NCBI GenBank assembly: GCA_016213245.1
Contig: JACRBC010000010.1
Coordinates: 1 to 48,301 of the forward strand
DNA from: Candidatus Solibacter usitatus
GTDB taxonomy: Bacteria; Acidobacteriota; Terriglobia; Bryobacterales; Bryobacteraceae
Direction of reading: 5' to 3'
DNA: 48,301 nucleotides
Below the pieces are notes generated by a model that saw only the letters and a list, made by a program, of their open reading frames with translations, was not told the DNA's origin and did no database searches. Made by a program: the position numbers and the translations under genes. Of the stretch, positions 34,828 through 45,915 are shown one piece after another (the first letter of the stretch is position 1; each line of letters opens with the position of its first letter).

Positions 34828-35868
34828 ATGTCGGACCACGGTTTCCGGGCCCGCCGCGACTGGGCAGCTCTTAAACGAAGATTGCGCGAATTGAAGATGA
34901 TCGCCTGGGGCGCCCTTCATCGGGATCACCCCATCATGGCGCACATCATTCCGATCCGCCGCTGCAACCTGGCGTGTACCTATTGCAACGAATACGACGA
35001 CTACTCCAAGCCCGTCGACACCGACGTGCTGCTGGCGCGCGTCGACGCGCTGGGGCGGCTTGGGACCGGCATCATCACCATCAGCGGCGGCGAGCCGCTG
35101 CTGCACCCGGAACTGGACCAGATCATCTCCAGAATCCGCTCCACCGGGGCCATCACGGGCCTGATCACCAACGGCTACCTGCTCACGGCGGACCGCATCG
35201 AGCGGCTGAACCGTGCCGGGCTGGACCACATGCAGATCTCGATCGACAACGTGATGCCGGACGAGGTCTCGAAGAAGAGCCTAAAGGTGCTGGACCGGAA
35301 GCTGCAGTTGCTGGCCGGCCACGCGCTGTTCCACGTCAACATCAACTCGGTGGTGGGCGGCGGCGTGAAGGATGCCAACGACGCGCTGACCATCGGGAAC
35401 CGCGCCGTGCAGTTGGGCTTTTCATCGACCATCGGCATTATTCACGACGGCGGCGGGCAGTTGAAGCCGCTGACGGCGAAGGAGCGCGAGATCTACCTGG
35501 CGGTGAAGGCGCTGGAGAAACGGAACTTCTCGCAGCTCAGCTTCTTCCAGGAGAAGATCGCCAACGGTGAGCCCAATGACTGGCGCTGCCGCGCCGGGGC
35601 GCGGTACGTGTACATCTGCGAAGACGGGCTGGTCCACTACTGCAGCCAGCAGCGCGGCTACCCGGCACAGCCGCTGCTGGAGTACGGCCTGGTCGACATG
35701 CGGCGCGAATACGACACTGAGAAAGCCTGCGCGCCGCACTGCACGGTGAGCTGCGTGCACTACGTTTCCTACTTCGACTCCTGGCGCGCGCCGCAGAGGC
35801 GCAAGGACACCCGGCCGTTTGAAGCGCCGGACGAACCGCTGGTGCACATCCAGCCGGCGAGCCGCTGA
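34828..35868 (+). CDS. Radical SAM protein with C-terminal cysteine cluster
   Basis: A 346-residue radical SAM enzyme. The cluster-binding motif is RRCNLACTYCNEYDDY (C-x3-C-x2-C, about residues 50-57), followed by ISGGEPLLHPEL, LITNGYLLT and MQISIDNV. The C-terminal quarter holds further cysteines (W-R-C-R-A-G-A-R-Y-V-Y-I-C, H-Y-C-S-Q-Q, then C-A-P-H-C-T-V-S-C), which could bind an auxiliary Fe-S cluster as in SPASM or twitch proteins. The substrate is unknown; no peptide precursor or partner enzyme is next to it. Confidence 0.88.
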   Translation: MSDHGFRARRDWAALKRRLRELKMIAWGALHRDHPIMAHIIPIRRCNLACTYCNEYDDYSKPVDTDVLLARVDALGRLGTGIITISGGEPLLHPELDQIISRIRSTGAITGLITNGYLLTADRIERLNRAGLDHMQISIDNVMPDEVSKKSLKVLDRKLQLLAGHALFHVNINSVVGGGVKDANDALTIGNRAVQLGFSSTIGIIHDGGGQLKPLTAKEREIYLAVKALEKRNFSQLSFFQEKIANGEPNDWRCRAGARYVYICEDGLVHYCSQQRGYPAQPLLEYGLVDMRREYDTEKACAPHCTVSCVHYVSYFDSWRAPQRRKDTRPFEAPDEPLVHIQPASR

Positions 35869-35880
35869 GCGGAGGCGGCC

Positions 35881-36840
35881 CTACTCGTCCCGCAACCCGG
35901 CGGCGATTTCGCGCGCCACGCGGCGCGCCTCCTCCAACTGGCCGCGCTCGAAGCTGATGGCACCGACGCGCGGGTGGCCGCCGCCGCCGTAGCGCTCGCA
36001 GATGGTGGCCAGGTTGTGCGTGGGCTCCCGTGGCGCCCATGGGTTCGAACCGACGCTGACCTTGGTACGGAAGCTCGACAGGCTCACCGAGACGGTGTAG
36101 GTGGCCTGGGGGAAGAGCGAATAGGGCACGAACTTGTTGTAGCCCTCCATGTCGTAGTCGGCGACGTCGAAATAGACCACAGCGCCGGCGCAATGGCCGG
36201 TATGGCCGATGACGTCGATAGACCGCAGGTGGCGCTCGTAGAGCGGCTGGAAGGCGGCCTGGACCTCGGGGTCGGCCATGATGGCCTCCAGCGGCCGGCG
36301 CTGCATCATGCGGATGATGCGCTGCACCATCTCGGAGCCCTTCACTGCCTCGATCACCAGCGTCAGCTTCATGGCAGGATGCGCCATCGCCACGGCCTCG
36401 GCGGCGCTCTTGTAGAGGGCGCCGTCGATGATGCCGGCCCAGTGGACCAGGTCGGAGAGCTCCGGCGCCTCATAGCCGTAAACGGAACGGGCGATGTGGG
36501 CGATGAACTCGGTGCAGGAGCGGTAGCCGGGATCGAAGTAGAAGCGGCGGGCGTCCTTCTTGCTCTCGTAGTCGAGCTGGTCGTCGTGGCAGAGGAAGGC
36601 GCTCTGGTGGTGATCGAACCACCAGGTCACGCGGTCCGAATTGGAGTACTTGAAATCGACGATGGCGTTTTCGTGGCCGTCGAAGAGTCCGTCCTCGAAC
36701 AACTGCGAGGCCTTGTGGGCCATGCCGGTGTAGTGGTAGTCGGCCCCGTCGTAGAACTTCTCGGCGGAGAAGCGGCTGAAGAAGGCGGCCGAGGCGGCGC
36801 CGTCGAAACAGTGATCGTGATAGAGAACGCGAACCTTCAT
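35881..36840 (-). CDS. DHH-family phosphoesterase
   Basis: A 319-residue protein with a DHH domain: VLYHDHCFDGAASAAFF (metal-binding D-H-x-x-x-D-G), AIVDFKYSN and VTWWFDHHQSAF, then a C-terminal DHHA1-like region ending ERYGGGGHPRVGAISF, the substrate-binding GGGH motif. Relatives cleave oligoribonucleotides, cyclic dinucleotides or pAp; c-di-GMP turnover is possible, given the cyclase at 7789, but unproven. MKVRV at 36840 is preferred because the catalytic motif follows directly; an in-frame ATG at 36855 exists and neither has a clear ribosome site. Confidence 0.88.
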   Translation of the reverse strand: MKVRVLYHDHCFDGAASAAFFSRFSAEKFYDGADYHYTGMAHKASQLFEDGLFDGHENAIVDFKYSNSDRVTWWFDHHQSAFLCHDDQLDYESKKDARRFYFDPGYRSCTEFIAHIARSVYGYEAPELSDLVHWAGIIDGALYKSAAEAVAMAHPAMKLTLVIEAVKGSEMVQRIIRMMQRRPLEAIMADPEVQAAFQPLYERHLRSIDVIGHTGHCAGAVVYFDVADYDMEGYNKFVPYSLFPQATYTVSVSLSSFRTKVSVGSNPWAPREPTHNLATICERYGGGGHPRVGAISFERGQLEEARRVAREIAAGLRDE

Positions 36841-36951
36841 CGAGGAAACCACCATTCAAACCCGTGGGCCGGAAGAAACCTTTCAGATTGCCTCAACAGG
36901 GGGCCCGGATGCAAGTGCTGGGTGTTGCGCGGGCGCCGTCCGGACACCGGT

Positions 36952-37371
36952 TCACCGCGGATAGGGATGGCCGCGCAGCATCGTGAGCGCCCGGTAGATC
37001 TGCTCGGCGAGCACGGCGCGGGCCAGCTCGTGGGGCATGGTCATGGGGGAAAGGGAGAGCAGGAGATCGGCGCGCGGCTTCCACTCCGGCGGCAGGCCGT
37101 CGTGGCCTCCGACGAGGAAAACCAGATCGCGGGCCTCGAGTCCGGCCTTGCCTACCAGCGCGGCGAATTCTCCGGAGTCCATGCGTTTGCCGGCGGGATC
37201 GAGGAAGATCTTGCGGGCGGCGGGGTGGCGGGCGGGCAGGTCGAAGCGGCGCGGGTCGATCTCGCGCATCTCGCAGGACATGTAGCGCGTGGCGCGTTTC
37301 ACGAACTCGGCGGCCATGGCGTTGGAGTGCGGCTCGCGCGGTTTGCCGATGAAATAGAGCAGCAGCTTCAA
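36952..37371 (-). CDS. rlmH: 23S rRNA (pseudouridine1915-N3)-methyltransferase RlmH
   Basis: A 139-residue SPOUT methyltransferase. KLLLYFIGKPREP begins the fold, FLVGGHDGLP is the SAM-binding knot loop, and LSLSPMTMPHELARAVLAEQ with IYRALTMLRGHPYPR ends it, close to the usual H-P-Y-H-R tail. It methylates pseudouridine 1915 in helix 69 of assembled ribosomes. A TTG start at 37371 gives the conventional N terminus; the next ATG upstream adds MRSAPCFGHTEG, which does not look like the family. It is divergent from accD. Confidence 0.88.
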   Translation of the reverse strand: MKLLLYFIGKPREPHSNAMAAEFVKRATRYMSCEMREIDPRRFDLPARHPAARKIFLDPAGKRMDSGEFAALVGKAGLEARDLVFLVGGHDGLPPEWKPRADLLLSLSPMTMPHELARAVLAEQIYRALTMLRGHPYPR

Positions 37372-37455
37372 GCCTTCAGTATGGCCGAAGCAGGGCGCGG
37401 ATCGCATTGGATCGGCGCCGGATGCTATCGTGGTGAAGGCGGTTCCCGCCCACGC

Positions 37456-38313
37456 ATGGATTGGATTAAGCTCCCCAAGAAGGTCGCCAAGGTCACCGAC
37501 GAAGAGCGGCACGTCCGCACCGAAGGCCTGTGGATCAAGTGCGATGGATGCCGGCAGATCATCTGGCGAAAAGACCTGGAAGAGACGATGCACTGCTGCC
37601 CCAAGTGCGGGCATCATTTCCGTATCGACTCCCGGACGCGGCTGCGCTTCCTGCTTGACGGCGGAACGTGGCAGGAGCACGACGCCACGCTCTCTTCCAC
37701 CGACCCGTTGGGTTTCGTCGACGCCAAGTCTTACAAGGACCGGCTGGCCGGGATGCAGAAGACGCTGGGCATGAAGGACGCCCTCATCTCGGCCACCGGA
37801 ACCATTCACGGCCGCACCGTCCACGCGTGTTCCTGCGAGTTGAAGTTCATCGGCGGCTCGATGGGCGCGGTGATGGGCGAGAAGATCACGCGCATGATCG
37901 AGCGCTCGCTCGCCCGACGCGTGCCGCTGATCATCGTTTCGGCCTCCGGCGGGGCGCGCATGCAGGAGGGCGCCGTCAGCCTGATGCAATTGGCCAAGAT
38001 CAGCTCGGCGCTGATGAAGCTGGACAGGGCCAAAGTGCCGTTCATCAGCGTCATGACCGACCCGACCACCGGCGGGGTGACGGCCAGCTTTGCCATGCTG
38101 GGCGATTTGAACATCGCCGAGCCCGGCGCGCTGATCGGTTTTGCCGGGCCGCGCGTCATCGAGCAGACGATCCGGCAGAAGCTGCCGGAGGGCTTCCAGC
38201 GGTCCGAATTCGTGCTGCAGCATGGATTCCTGGACGCCGTGGTGAAGCGCGGCGAGATGCGCGATTTCATCGCGCGGTCGCTGGACTTCTTCTGCGGCCC
38301 ATGGGCGGCATGA
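37456..38313 (+). CDS. accD: Acetyl-CoA carboxylase carboxyltransferase subunit beta
   Basis: A 285-residue subunit of acetyl-CoA carboxylase, the first committed step of fatty acid synthesis. The N-terminal zinc ribbon is WIKCDGCRQIIW and HCCPKCGHHF (four Cys, about residues 28-54). The crotonase-like domain has KFIGGSMGAVMGEKI, IIVSASGGARMQEGAVSLMQ, MTDPTTGGVTASFAMLGD and LIGFAGPRVIEQTI. accA is not adjacent. The stop overlaps the ATG of the next gene (ATGA at 38310-38313). Confidence 0.97.
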   Translation: MDWIKLPKKVAKVTDEERHVRTEGLWIKCDGCRQIIWRKDLEETMHCCPKCGHHFRIDSRTRLRFLLDGGTWQEHDATLSSTDPLGFVDAKSYKDRLAGMQKTLGMKDALISATGTIHGRTVHACSCELKFIGGSMGAVMGEKITRMIERSLARRVPLIIVSASGGARMQEGAVSLMQLAKISSALMKLDRAKVPFISVMTDPTTGGVTASFAMLGDLNIAEPGALIGFAGPRVIEQTIRQKLPEGFQRSEFVLQHGFLDAVVKRGEMRDFIARSLDFFCGPWAA

Positions 38314-39913
38314 TTCTCCATCCGATCAAGACGCGCACCCGCCCGCTACCGCTCGCGGCTTTGCCGCCGGCGCTCGCGGTGTTGTTCTTGTTCAGCGGCA
38401 CGGCACAGGGGCAGTACGACCTGCTGATCCGCAACGCGAGGGTGGTCGACGGCACCGGCAACCCGTGGTTCAAGGCCGATGTCGCCGTCAAGGACGGCCG
38501 CATTGCCGCCATCGCTTCCCTGCCCGGCGCCAAGGCGGCCCGGGAGATCGACGCCGGCGGGCGCGTGGTGACGCCGGGCTTCATCGACGTGCACACCCAC
38601 GTCGAGGGCGCGGTGGAGCAGGCGCCGCGGGGCGACAACTACCTGATGGACGGAGTGACGACGATCGTCACCGGCAACTGCGGCGGTTCGGTGGCCAACA
38701 TGGCCGCGTGGTTCCGCGCGCTGGAGGAAAAGGGCCTGGGGCTGAACCTGGCTTCGCTCATCGGCCACAACACGGTGCGGCGCGAGGTGATGGGGTCGGC
38801 CAACCGCCAGGCGACGCCCGATGAAATCGCCCGCATGAAGGAGCTTGTGCACCGGGCGATGCAGGAGGGCGCGGTGGGCCTTTCCACCGGGCTGATCTAC
38901 ATTCCCGGCACCTATGCGAACTCCGACGAGGTCGTCGAGTTGGGCAAGTCGGCGGCCCCCTACAACGGCGTCTACGCAAGCCACATGCGCGACGAGGGCG
39001 CCAAGATCCTCGAATCCATTCATGAGGCGGCGCGAGTGGGCGGCGAGGCGGGCGTGCGCGTGCAGTTGTCGCATTTCAAGATCGACGCGCCGCGCCTGTG
39101 GGGCATGAGCGACAAGAGCATCGCCCTGGTAGAGGAGTACAGAAAGAAGGGTGTGGACGTGGTCGTGGACCAGTACCCCTATGACCACTCGTCCACCAAT
39201 CTCGGCATCACCTTGCCCTCATGGGCGCTGGCCGACGGTTCGGAGGCAGTCAGGAAGCGCCTGACGGAACCCTCGACACGCGCCGAAATCGCCGCGCAGA
39301 TGGAGCGCGATCTCAAGGCCCTCGGCCACAACGATTACAGCTATGGCATCGTGGCGCGGTACAAGCCGGAGCGCGAGTACGAAGGCAAGAACATCGCCGA
39401 CATCACGAAACTGCGCGGCGCCGAGCCCACGCTGGCCAACCAGATCGAGACGATTTTCGCGATGACCCTGGCCGGCGGCGCGCAAATGGTCTACCACTCG
39501 ATGGGCGACGTGGACGTCGAACGCATCATGCGCTATCCAAATACCGCTGTGGCCAGCGACGGCGGCATCCGGGTCTTCGGCGAGGGCATGCCCCACCCGC
39601 GCTCCTACGGCACCAACGCCCGTGTGCTGGCCGAATACGTCCGTAAACGCGGCCTGCTCACGCTGGAAGACGCTGTGCGGCGGATGACCTCGCTGCCGGC
39701 GCGCACCTTCGCCTTCAAAGACCGCGGCGTGCTGCGCGAGGGCGCCGCGGCCGACATCCTGGTCTTCGACCCTGAAAAGGTGCAGGACAAGGCCACCTAC
39801 GCGCAGCCGCACCAGTACACGCAGGGGATCGACTACGTGGTGGTGAACGGCGTGGTGATGGTGGACCAGGGCGCGCTCACCGAGGCGCGCGGAGGAAAGG
39901 TGCTCCGCCGGCA

Positions 39914-39917
<4 letters not shown>
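38310..39917 (+). CDS. Exported D-aminoacylase / N-acyl-D-amino-acid deacylase
   Basis: A 535-residue amidohydrolase with a signal peptide (basic KTRTRPL, hydrophobic LAALPPALAVLFLFSG). Metal-site motifs: FIDVHTHVEG (H-x-H), TGNCGG (the Cys bridging ligand typical of D-aminoacylases), ASHMRDEG, LSHFKI and the catalytic Asp in VASDGGI. It removes acyl groups from N-acyl-D-amino acids or related compounds. The ATG at 38310 overlaps the accD stop; MGG at 38301 is an alternative. It also overlaps the ABC-F gene by 4 bp. Confidence 0.93.
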
Positions 39918-41830
<1,913 letters not shown>

Positions 41831-41858
41831 TTGAAGCCGCTCCGCTTGCGGTACGATC

Positions 41859-42737
41859 ATGGCGATGCATCGCCGCCAGTTCTTTCTCTCCACCGCCGCG
41901 GCCTCCGCTGCCGCCACCGCCCCGGCGCAGCCTGCCGCCAAGGGTAAGGCCCGGCTCAAGCCGGCGCTTTGCGCCTACTCGTTCCGCAACGAACTCCAGA
42001 AGAAGGTGCTCACCTACGAGGACCTCATCCGCAAGTGCGTCGACTGGGACGTGGACGGCATCGACATGACCGTCTACTGGTTCCCCAGCACCGACCCGGC
42101 GTGGCTGGCCGGCCTGCGCCGCCTGGCGTATACGCAGAACATCGCCATCTACTCCATCGCCGTGCGCACTGAATTCACCAAGCCGGAGCAGGCCGCCCGC
42201 GACGCCGAGGTGGAATCCATCCGCAGGTGGGTGGACGTCGCCGATCTGCTGGGAGCGGGCCACATCCGCGTCTTCGGCGGCAACGTCCCGAAGACCGCCA
42301 CCGAGGAGCAGGCCGTTCCGTGGGTGGTGGAGTGCCTGCAACGCGGCGCCGAATACGCCGGCAAGCGCGGCATCATCCTCGGCCTGGAAAACCACGGCGG
42401 CATCTGCACGCGCGCCGACCGCATGCTGGAGATGGTCGCGAAGGTGAACTCGCCGTGGGTCGGCATCAATCTCGACACGGGCAACTTCCGCACCGAGGCC
42501 TTCGAACAGATGCGCAAGTGCCTGCCCCTTTCGGCCAACGTCCAGGTGAAGTCCGAAATGACTTACGACGACGGCACGCGCGGACCGCAGGACTGGGACA
42601 AAGTCGTGAAGCTGATCGCCTCCGGCGGATACAAAGGCTACCTGTCGCTGGAGTACGAAGCCAAGGAGCCCGCGCCCACGGCCGTTCCGCGGAAGCTGGC
42701 CGAGCTGCGGGACCTGTGCCGCAAGTACTCCGGCTGA
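41859..42737 (+). CDS. Tat-exported sugar isomerase/epimerase-like TIM barrel
   Basis: A 292-residue AP-endonuclease-2-fold protein with a Tat-like leader (MAMHRRQFFLSTAAASAAAT). Barrel motifs include ALCAYSFRNEL, VDGIDMTVYWFPS, HIRVFGGNVPKT, ILGLENHGG (metal-binding Glu), VGINLDTGNF and GYLSLEYEAKEP (Glu). Such proteins accompany exported Gfo/Idh/MocA enzymes in acidobacteria and act on keto-sugars; the substrate is unknown. ATG 41865 (MHRRQFF) is an alternative start. Confidence 0.9.
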   Translation: MAMHRRQFFLSTAAASAAATAPAQPAAKGKARLKPALCAYSFRNELQKKVLTYEDLIRKCVDWDVDGIDMTVYWFPSTDPAWLAGLRRLAYTQNIAIYSIAVRTEFTKPEQAARDAEVESIRRWVDVADLLGAGHIRVFGGNVPKTATEEQAVPWVVECLQRGAEYAGKRGIILGLENHGGICTRADRMLEMVAKVNSPWVGINLDTGNFRTEAFEQMRKCLPLSANVQVKSEMTYDDGTRGPQDWDKVVKLIASGGYKGYLSLEYEAKEPAPTAVPRKLAELRDLCRKYSG

Positions 42738-42760
42738 GACCCTGGTCCCGAAACAAAACA

Positions 42761-42782
42761 GGCGGCCAATGATTCGGCCGCC
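42761..42782 (-). terminator. Terminator for the leftward PD40 operon
   Basis: GGCGGCC (42761-42767) and GGCCGCC (42776-42782) pair across an 8-nt loop. On the minus strand the stem is followed by TGTTTTGTTT, the T-rich tail of an intrinsic terminator, 54 bp past the stop at 42836. It may also slow rightward transcription from the TIM-barrel gene. Confidence 0.7.
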
Positions 42783-42835
42783 CGGCTCAAGTTGAATTCC
42801 CCTGAAAATACACCGAACCGGGCGGTCCTGTCAAA

Positions 42836-43852
42836 CTATTCTTTCCAGTCGGCCGTCCAGACGTTGAATTCGTACCTGCCCTTGGCCTGGTGATCGGAGC
42901 AGAACACCAGCTTCCGGCCGTCCGGCGAGAACTCGGGGAACGACGCAAAACCGCCGAAGTTGGTCACCTGCTCCAAGCCCGTGCCGCCGGTCTTGATGGA
43001 GTACAACTCGAACTTGCGGCCGTCGCAGTTGTGCTTGTTCGAAGAGAAGATGATGCGCTTGTCGTCCGGCGTGAACGTGGGCGCGAAGGCCGCGCAGCCA
43101 AAGTCGGTCAATTGCCGCACGTTCCGCCCGGCGGCGTCGGAGATGAACAGCTCCATCCTCATGGGCTCGGTCAGATTCTCCTTCAGCAGTTCCTTGTAGC
43201 GCGTCATCACCGCCTTGTTGCCGGGCGCCGTGGCACGCCATACCATCTGCTTGCCGTCGTGCGAAAATACGGCGCCGCCGTCATAGCCCTCGCGCCTGGT
43301 GATCTGCTTCTTGCCCGAGCCGTCGGGCTTCATCTGCCACAGCTCCAGGTCGCCGGAGGCCAGCGAGGTGTAGACCACGCGGTTGGTCTTGAAGTTGATC
43401 GTCGCCTCGGCGTCGTAGCCCGGCGTGCTGGTCAGCTTCTTTTCGATCTTGCCGCCGCCGGTGGCAAGGTAGATGTCGTAGCCGGGGAAGACGCCCCACA
43501 GGTAGCCCTTGCTGCGGTCCGGCGGCGTGGGGCAGGCCGGATTGTCCTCGTGCGTGGAGCCGTAGACGATGTGGCGGTTGTCCTTCAGGAAGTAGGCGCA
43601 GGTGGTGCGGCCCTTGCCGGTGGAGACCAGGCGCTGATCGCTGCCGTCGGCGTTCATGACGAAGATCTGGTCGCAATCGTAGGGCGGCCGCGTCGTCTGG
43701 AACACCAGGCGCTTGCCGTCGGGCGACCAGTAGGCTTCGGCGTTCTGGCCGCCATCGGTCAGCCTCTTCAGGTTGGCGAGGTGTCTGCCCTCGGGCGGCG
43801 TCTGCGCCAGTGCGGCATAGGTGAGCGAAAAGAGGATGGCCAGAATCTTCAC
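42836..43852 (-). CDS. Secreted PD40 (TolB-like) beta-propeller protein, GTG start
   Basis: A 338-residue exported protein (signal peptide: the start codon, then KILAILFSLTYAALAQ). Repeated blades carry the PD40 pattern: AYWSPDGKRLVFQTTRP, DCDQIFVMNADGSDQ, VFSHDGKQMVWRA, TFTPDDKRIIFSSNKHN and EFSPDGRKLVFCSDH. The propeller probably binds a polymer or protein in the periplasm. Translation starts at GTG (43850-43852), overlapping the stop of the MetE-like gene as GTGA, so the two are coupled. Confidence 0.9.
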   Translation of the reverse strand: MKILAILFSLTYAALAQTPPEGRHLANLKRLTDGGQNAEAYWSPDGKRLVFQTTRPPYDCDQIFVMNADGSDQRLVSTGKGRTTCAYFLKDNRHIVYGSTHEDNPACPTPPDRSKGYLWGVFPGYDIYLATGGGKIEKKLTSTPGYDAEATINFKTNRVVYTSLASGDLELWQMKPDGSGKKQITRREGYDGGAVFSHDGKQMVWRATAPGNKAVMTRYKELLKENLTEPMRMELFISDAAGRNVRQLTDFGCAAFAPTFTPDDKRIIFSSNKHNCDGRKFELYSIKTGGTGLEQVTNFGGFASFPEFSPDGRKLVFCSDHQAKGRYEFNVWTADWKE

Positions 43853-44850
43853 TTGGTTCTACCTTCAAACAGGTTGCGCCCCTCAACCAGGGCACTCATC
43901 TTGCGGTCGGCGACGTTGCGCTGCAGCATCCAGAACCCGCAATCGGGGTGGATATAGTGGAGCCGTTCCGCCCCGAGGACGGAGGCCGCCTGCTCGATGC
44001 GCTGCGCGATCAGATCGGCGCTCTCCACTCCATTGTCCTTGATATCCACCACGCCGAGGCCAAGGCCGATCTTCGGGTCCAACTCCTTGAAGTGCTCCAG
44101 TTCCCCGTAGCCGCGGCGCGCGAATTCGAGCACCAGGTGATCCACGTGCAAGCCGTTCAGAAACGGCAGCAGGCTCTTCCAGAAGCCCTTTTGCACGGAC
44201 TGGCCGCCGTAGTTGCCGAAGCAGATGTGGATGGCGCGCACCCCTTTCATGCCGTCCAAAACGTGGTTCAGCGCCGGCAGCGCCCATTCGGCATCCTCCG
44301 GATGGCCGCTGATGTTGGCTTCGTCGAGCTGCACTACGGCCGCATCGATCGACGCAAGCTGATTGCGGAGCACATCCGCAATGGCCATGCACAGTGCCGG
44401 CCGCGACTTATAGTGGCGGTCCGTCAGCACCTTGGCCAGCATGTGGGGACCGGTGCAGGTGAACTTCAACGGCCGTCCAGTGAGCCCCCGCGTGAATTCG
44501 TAGTCGCGCGGCAGGTTCAGCACGCCGCCGCTCACCGGTCCGGTGACGATGCCGGCCGGATCGGACCGGTACGTCAGGCCCGCATCGCGCCGGAACTCTT
44601 CGATGTCGGTGAGCGAGAAGCGCGTCCGGATGCCGTCCATGCGGCTCACGAAGTAGTCGATCATCCCGTTGGTTTCCGGATGAGAGGGATCGAACCGGTT
44701 CAGCTCCCCGTCGGCGATGACGTCGAGCCCGGCCAGTTCCTGCGTCTTCAGGACCACCAGAATGGCGTCGCGCAGCGTGGTACGCGAGCTGTCACCGTGG
44801 AGCCATTGGGGGATGGGGTAACTTCCTACTACCGTGGTCAGAATGGGCAT
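43849..44850 (-). CDS. MetE C-terminal-domain-like methyltransferase
   Basis: A 333-residue single-domain protein resembling the catalytic half of cobalamin-independent methionine synthase. It begins TTVVGSYPIPQWL and carries the zinc ligands AIHICFGNYGG (His-x-Cys), LVLEFARRG (Glu) and HPDCGFWML (Cys), all in the expected order, with VVQLDEANIS in the barrel. Lacking the N-terminal domain, it may be an archaeal-type methionine synthase or transfer methyl groups from another donor. No folate or B12 gene is near. Confidence 0.88.
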   Translation of the reverse strand: MPILTTVVGSYPIPQWLHGDSSRTTLRDAILVVLKTQELAGLDVIADGELNRFDPSHPETNGMIDYFVSRMDGIRTRFSLTDIEEFRRDAGLTYRSDPAGIVTGPVSGGVLNLPRDYEFTRGLTGRPLKFTCTGPHMLAKVLTDRHYKSRPALCMAIADVLRNQLASIDAAVVQLDEANISGHPEDAEWALPALNHVLDGMKGVRAIHICFGNYGGQSVQKGFWKSLLPFLNGLHVDHLVLEFARRGYGELEHFKELDPKIGLGLGVVDIKDNGVESADLIAQRIEQAASVLGAERLHYIHPDCGFWMLQRNVADRKMSALVEGRNLFEGRTK

Positions 44851-44901
44851 CTAGAGATTGTAGCGTGCAGGCGGCCCCCGGCCATCGCATAGAATCAAGA
44901 G

Positions 44902-45915
44902 TTGCCACCCGCTCGCGTCACTGTCGTCGTGCCTACACTCGCGTCCGACGCCCGTCTGCTCAACTGCCTGGCCTCCCTGGAGGCGCAGACCGGCCCGGAG
45001 GTACAGGTGGTGGTGGTGGACAACAGCGGCTGCGGCGCCATCCACCGGCTAGGCGCGGCGAAGCACGCGTTCCGGCTTATTGAGAACCAGTCGAATCTCG
45101 GCTTCGGCGCGGCGGTCAACCAGGGCTTCCGCCGGTTCCCCGCCCCTTACATGGCTGTGCTGAACGACGACGCGGTGGCGCGCCCGGATTGCCTCGCGCG
45201 ACTGGTTGACGCCCTGGAGTCCGACCCCGCCGCCGGCATGGCCGCCCCGCGCATCACCCTGGCCGGGACGGAGTTGATGGACTCGGCCGGCATGCTGATC
45301 GCCCGCGACGGCAGTTCCAAGCAGCGCGGCCACCTGGAGCCCGCCGCGCTCCACGATGAGCCGGGCGAGGTACTGCTCCCCAGCGGCTGCGCCGCCCTGT
45401 ACCGCCAGGCAATGCTCGAAGAAATCGGCCTCTTCGACGAAGACTTCTTCCTCTACTGCGAGGACACCGACCTCGGCCTGCGCGCCCGCTGGGCCGGCTG
45501 GCGCTGCCTGTACGTTCCCGGCGCCCGGGTGGAGCACCACTACTCGCGCTCCGCCGGTCCGGCCTCGGAGCGCAAGGCGTGGTACGTGGAACGCAACAGG
45601 CTGAGGCTCGCGGTCCGGTGCCTTCCGCTCTCGTGGCTGCTCGCAAGCCCATTCGCGTCCGCCATGCGGTACCTTTGGCATATTGTGACGATGTTCCGGG
45701 GACAAGGAAAAGCCGCGGAGTTCCGCCGCGCCGGCGGCGGCGGGCTCAGGCTGCCGTGGCTGGTCGTGAAGGCCCACCTGTCGCTGCTGGCGGCGCTCCC
45801 GAAGCTCCTGCGGCAACGCTCCGCCATCCGGCGCGCGGCCAGACTGAGCAGCGCCGATTTCAGCGCAGTACTGAACAGGCACTCCATCTCGCTGCGGCAG
45901 GTGGCCGAGCTGTGA
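44902..45915 (+). CDS. GT2-family glycosyltransferase (rhamnosyltransferase-like), TTG start
   Basis: A 337-residue GT-A enzyme: VTVVVPTLASDARLLNCLAS, VVVVDNSGCG, NLGFGAAVNQGF, the metal motif VLNDDAVARPD, then LPSGCAALYRQAMLEEIGLF and DEDFFLYCEDTDLGLRARWAG, typical of rhamnosyltransferase-like GT2 proteins. A C-terminal region of basic, hydrophobic helices suggests membrane attachment. The TTG at 44902 is the only start that keeps the whole fold. The stop overlaps the next start (GTGA). Confidence 0.9.
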   Translation: MPPARVTVVVPTLASDARLLNCLASLEAQTGPEVQVVVVDNSGCGAIHRLGAAKHAFRLIENQSNLGFGAAVNQGFRRFPAPYMAVLNDDAVARPDCLARLVDALESDPAAGMAAPRITLAGTELMDSAGMLIARDGSSKQRGHLEPAALHDEPGEVLLPSGCAALYRQAMLEEIGLFDEDFFLYCEDTDLGLRARWAGWRCLYVPGARVEHHYSRSAGPASERKAWYVERNRLRLAVRCLPLSWLLASPFASAMRYLWHIVTMFRGQGKAAEFRRAGGGGLRLPWLVVKAHLSLLAALPKLLRQRSAIRRAARLSSADFSAVLNRHSISLRQVAEL

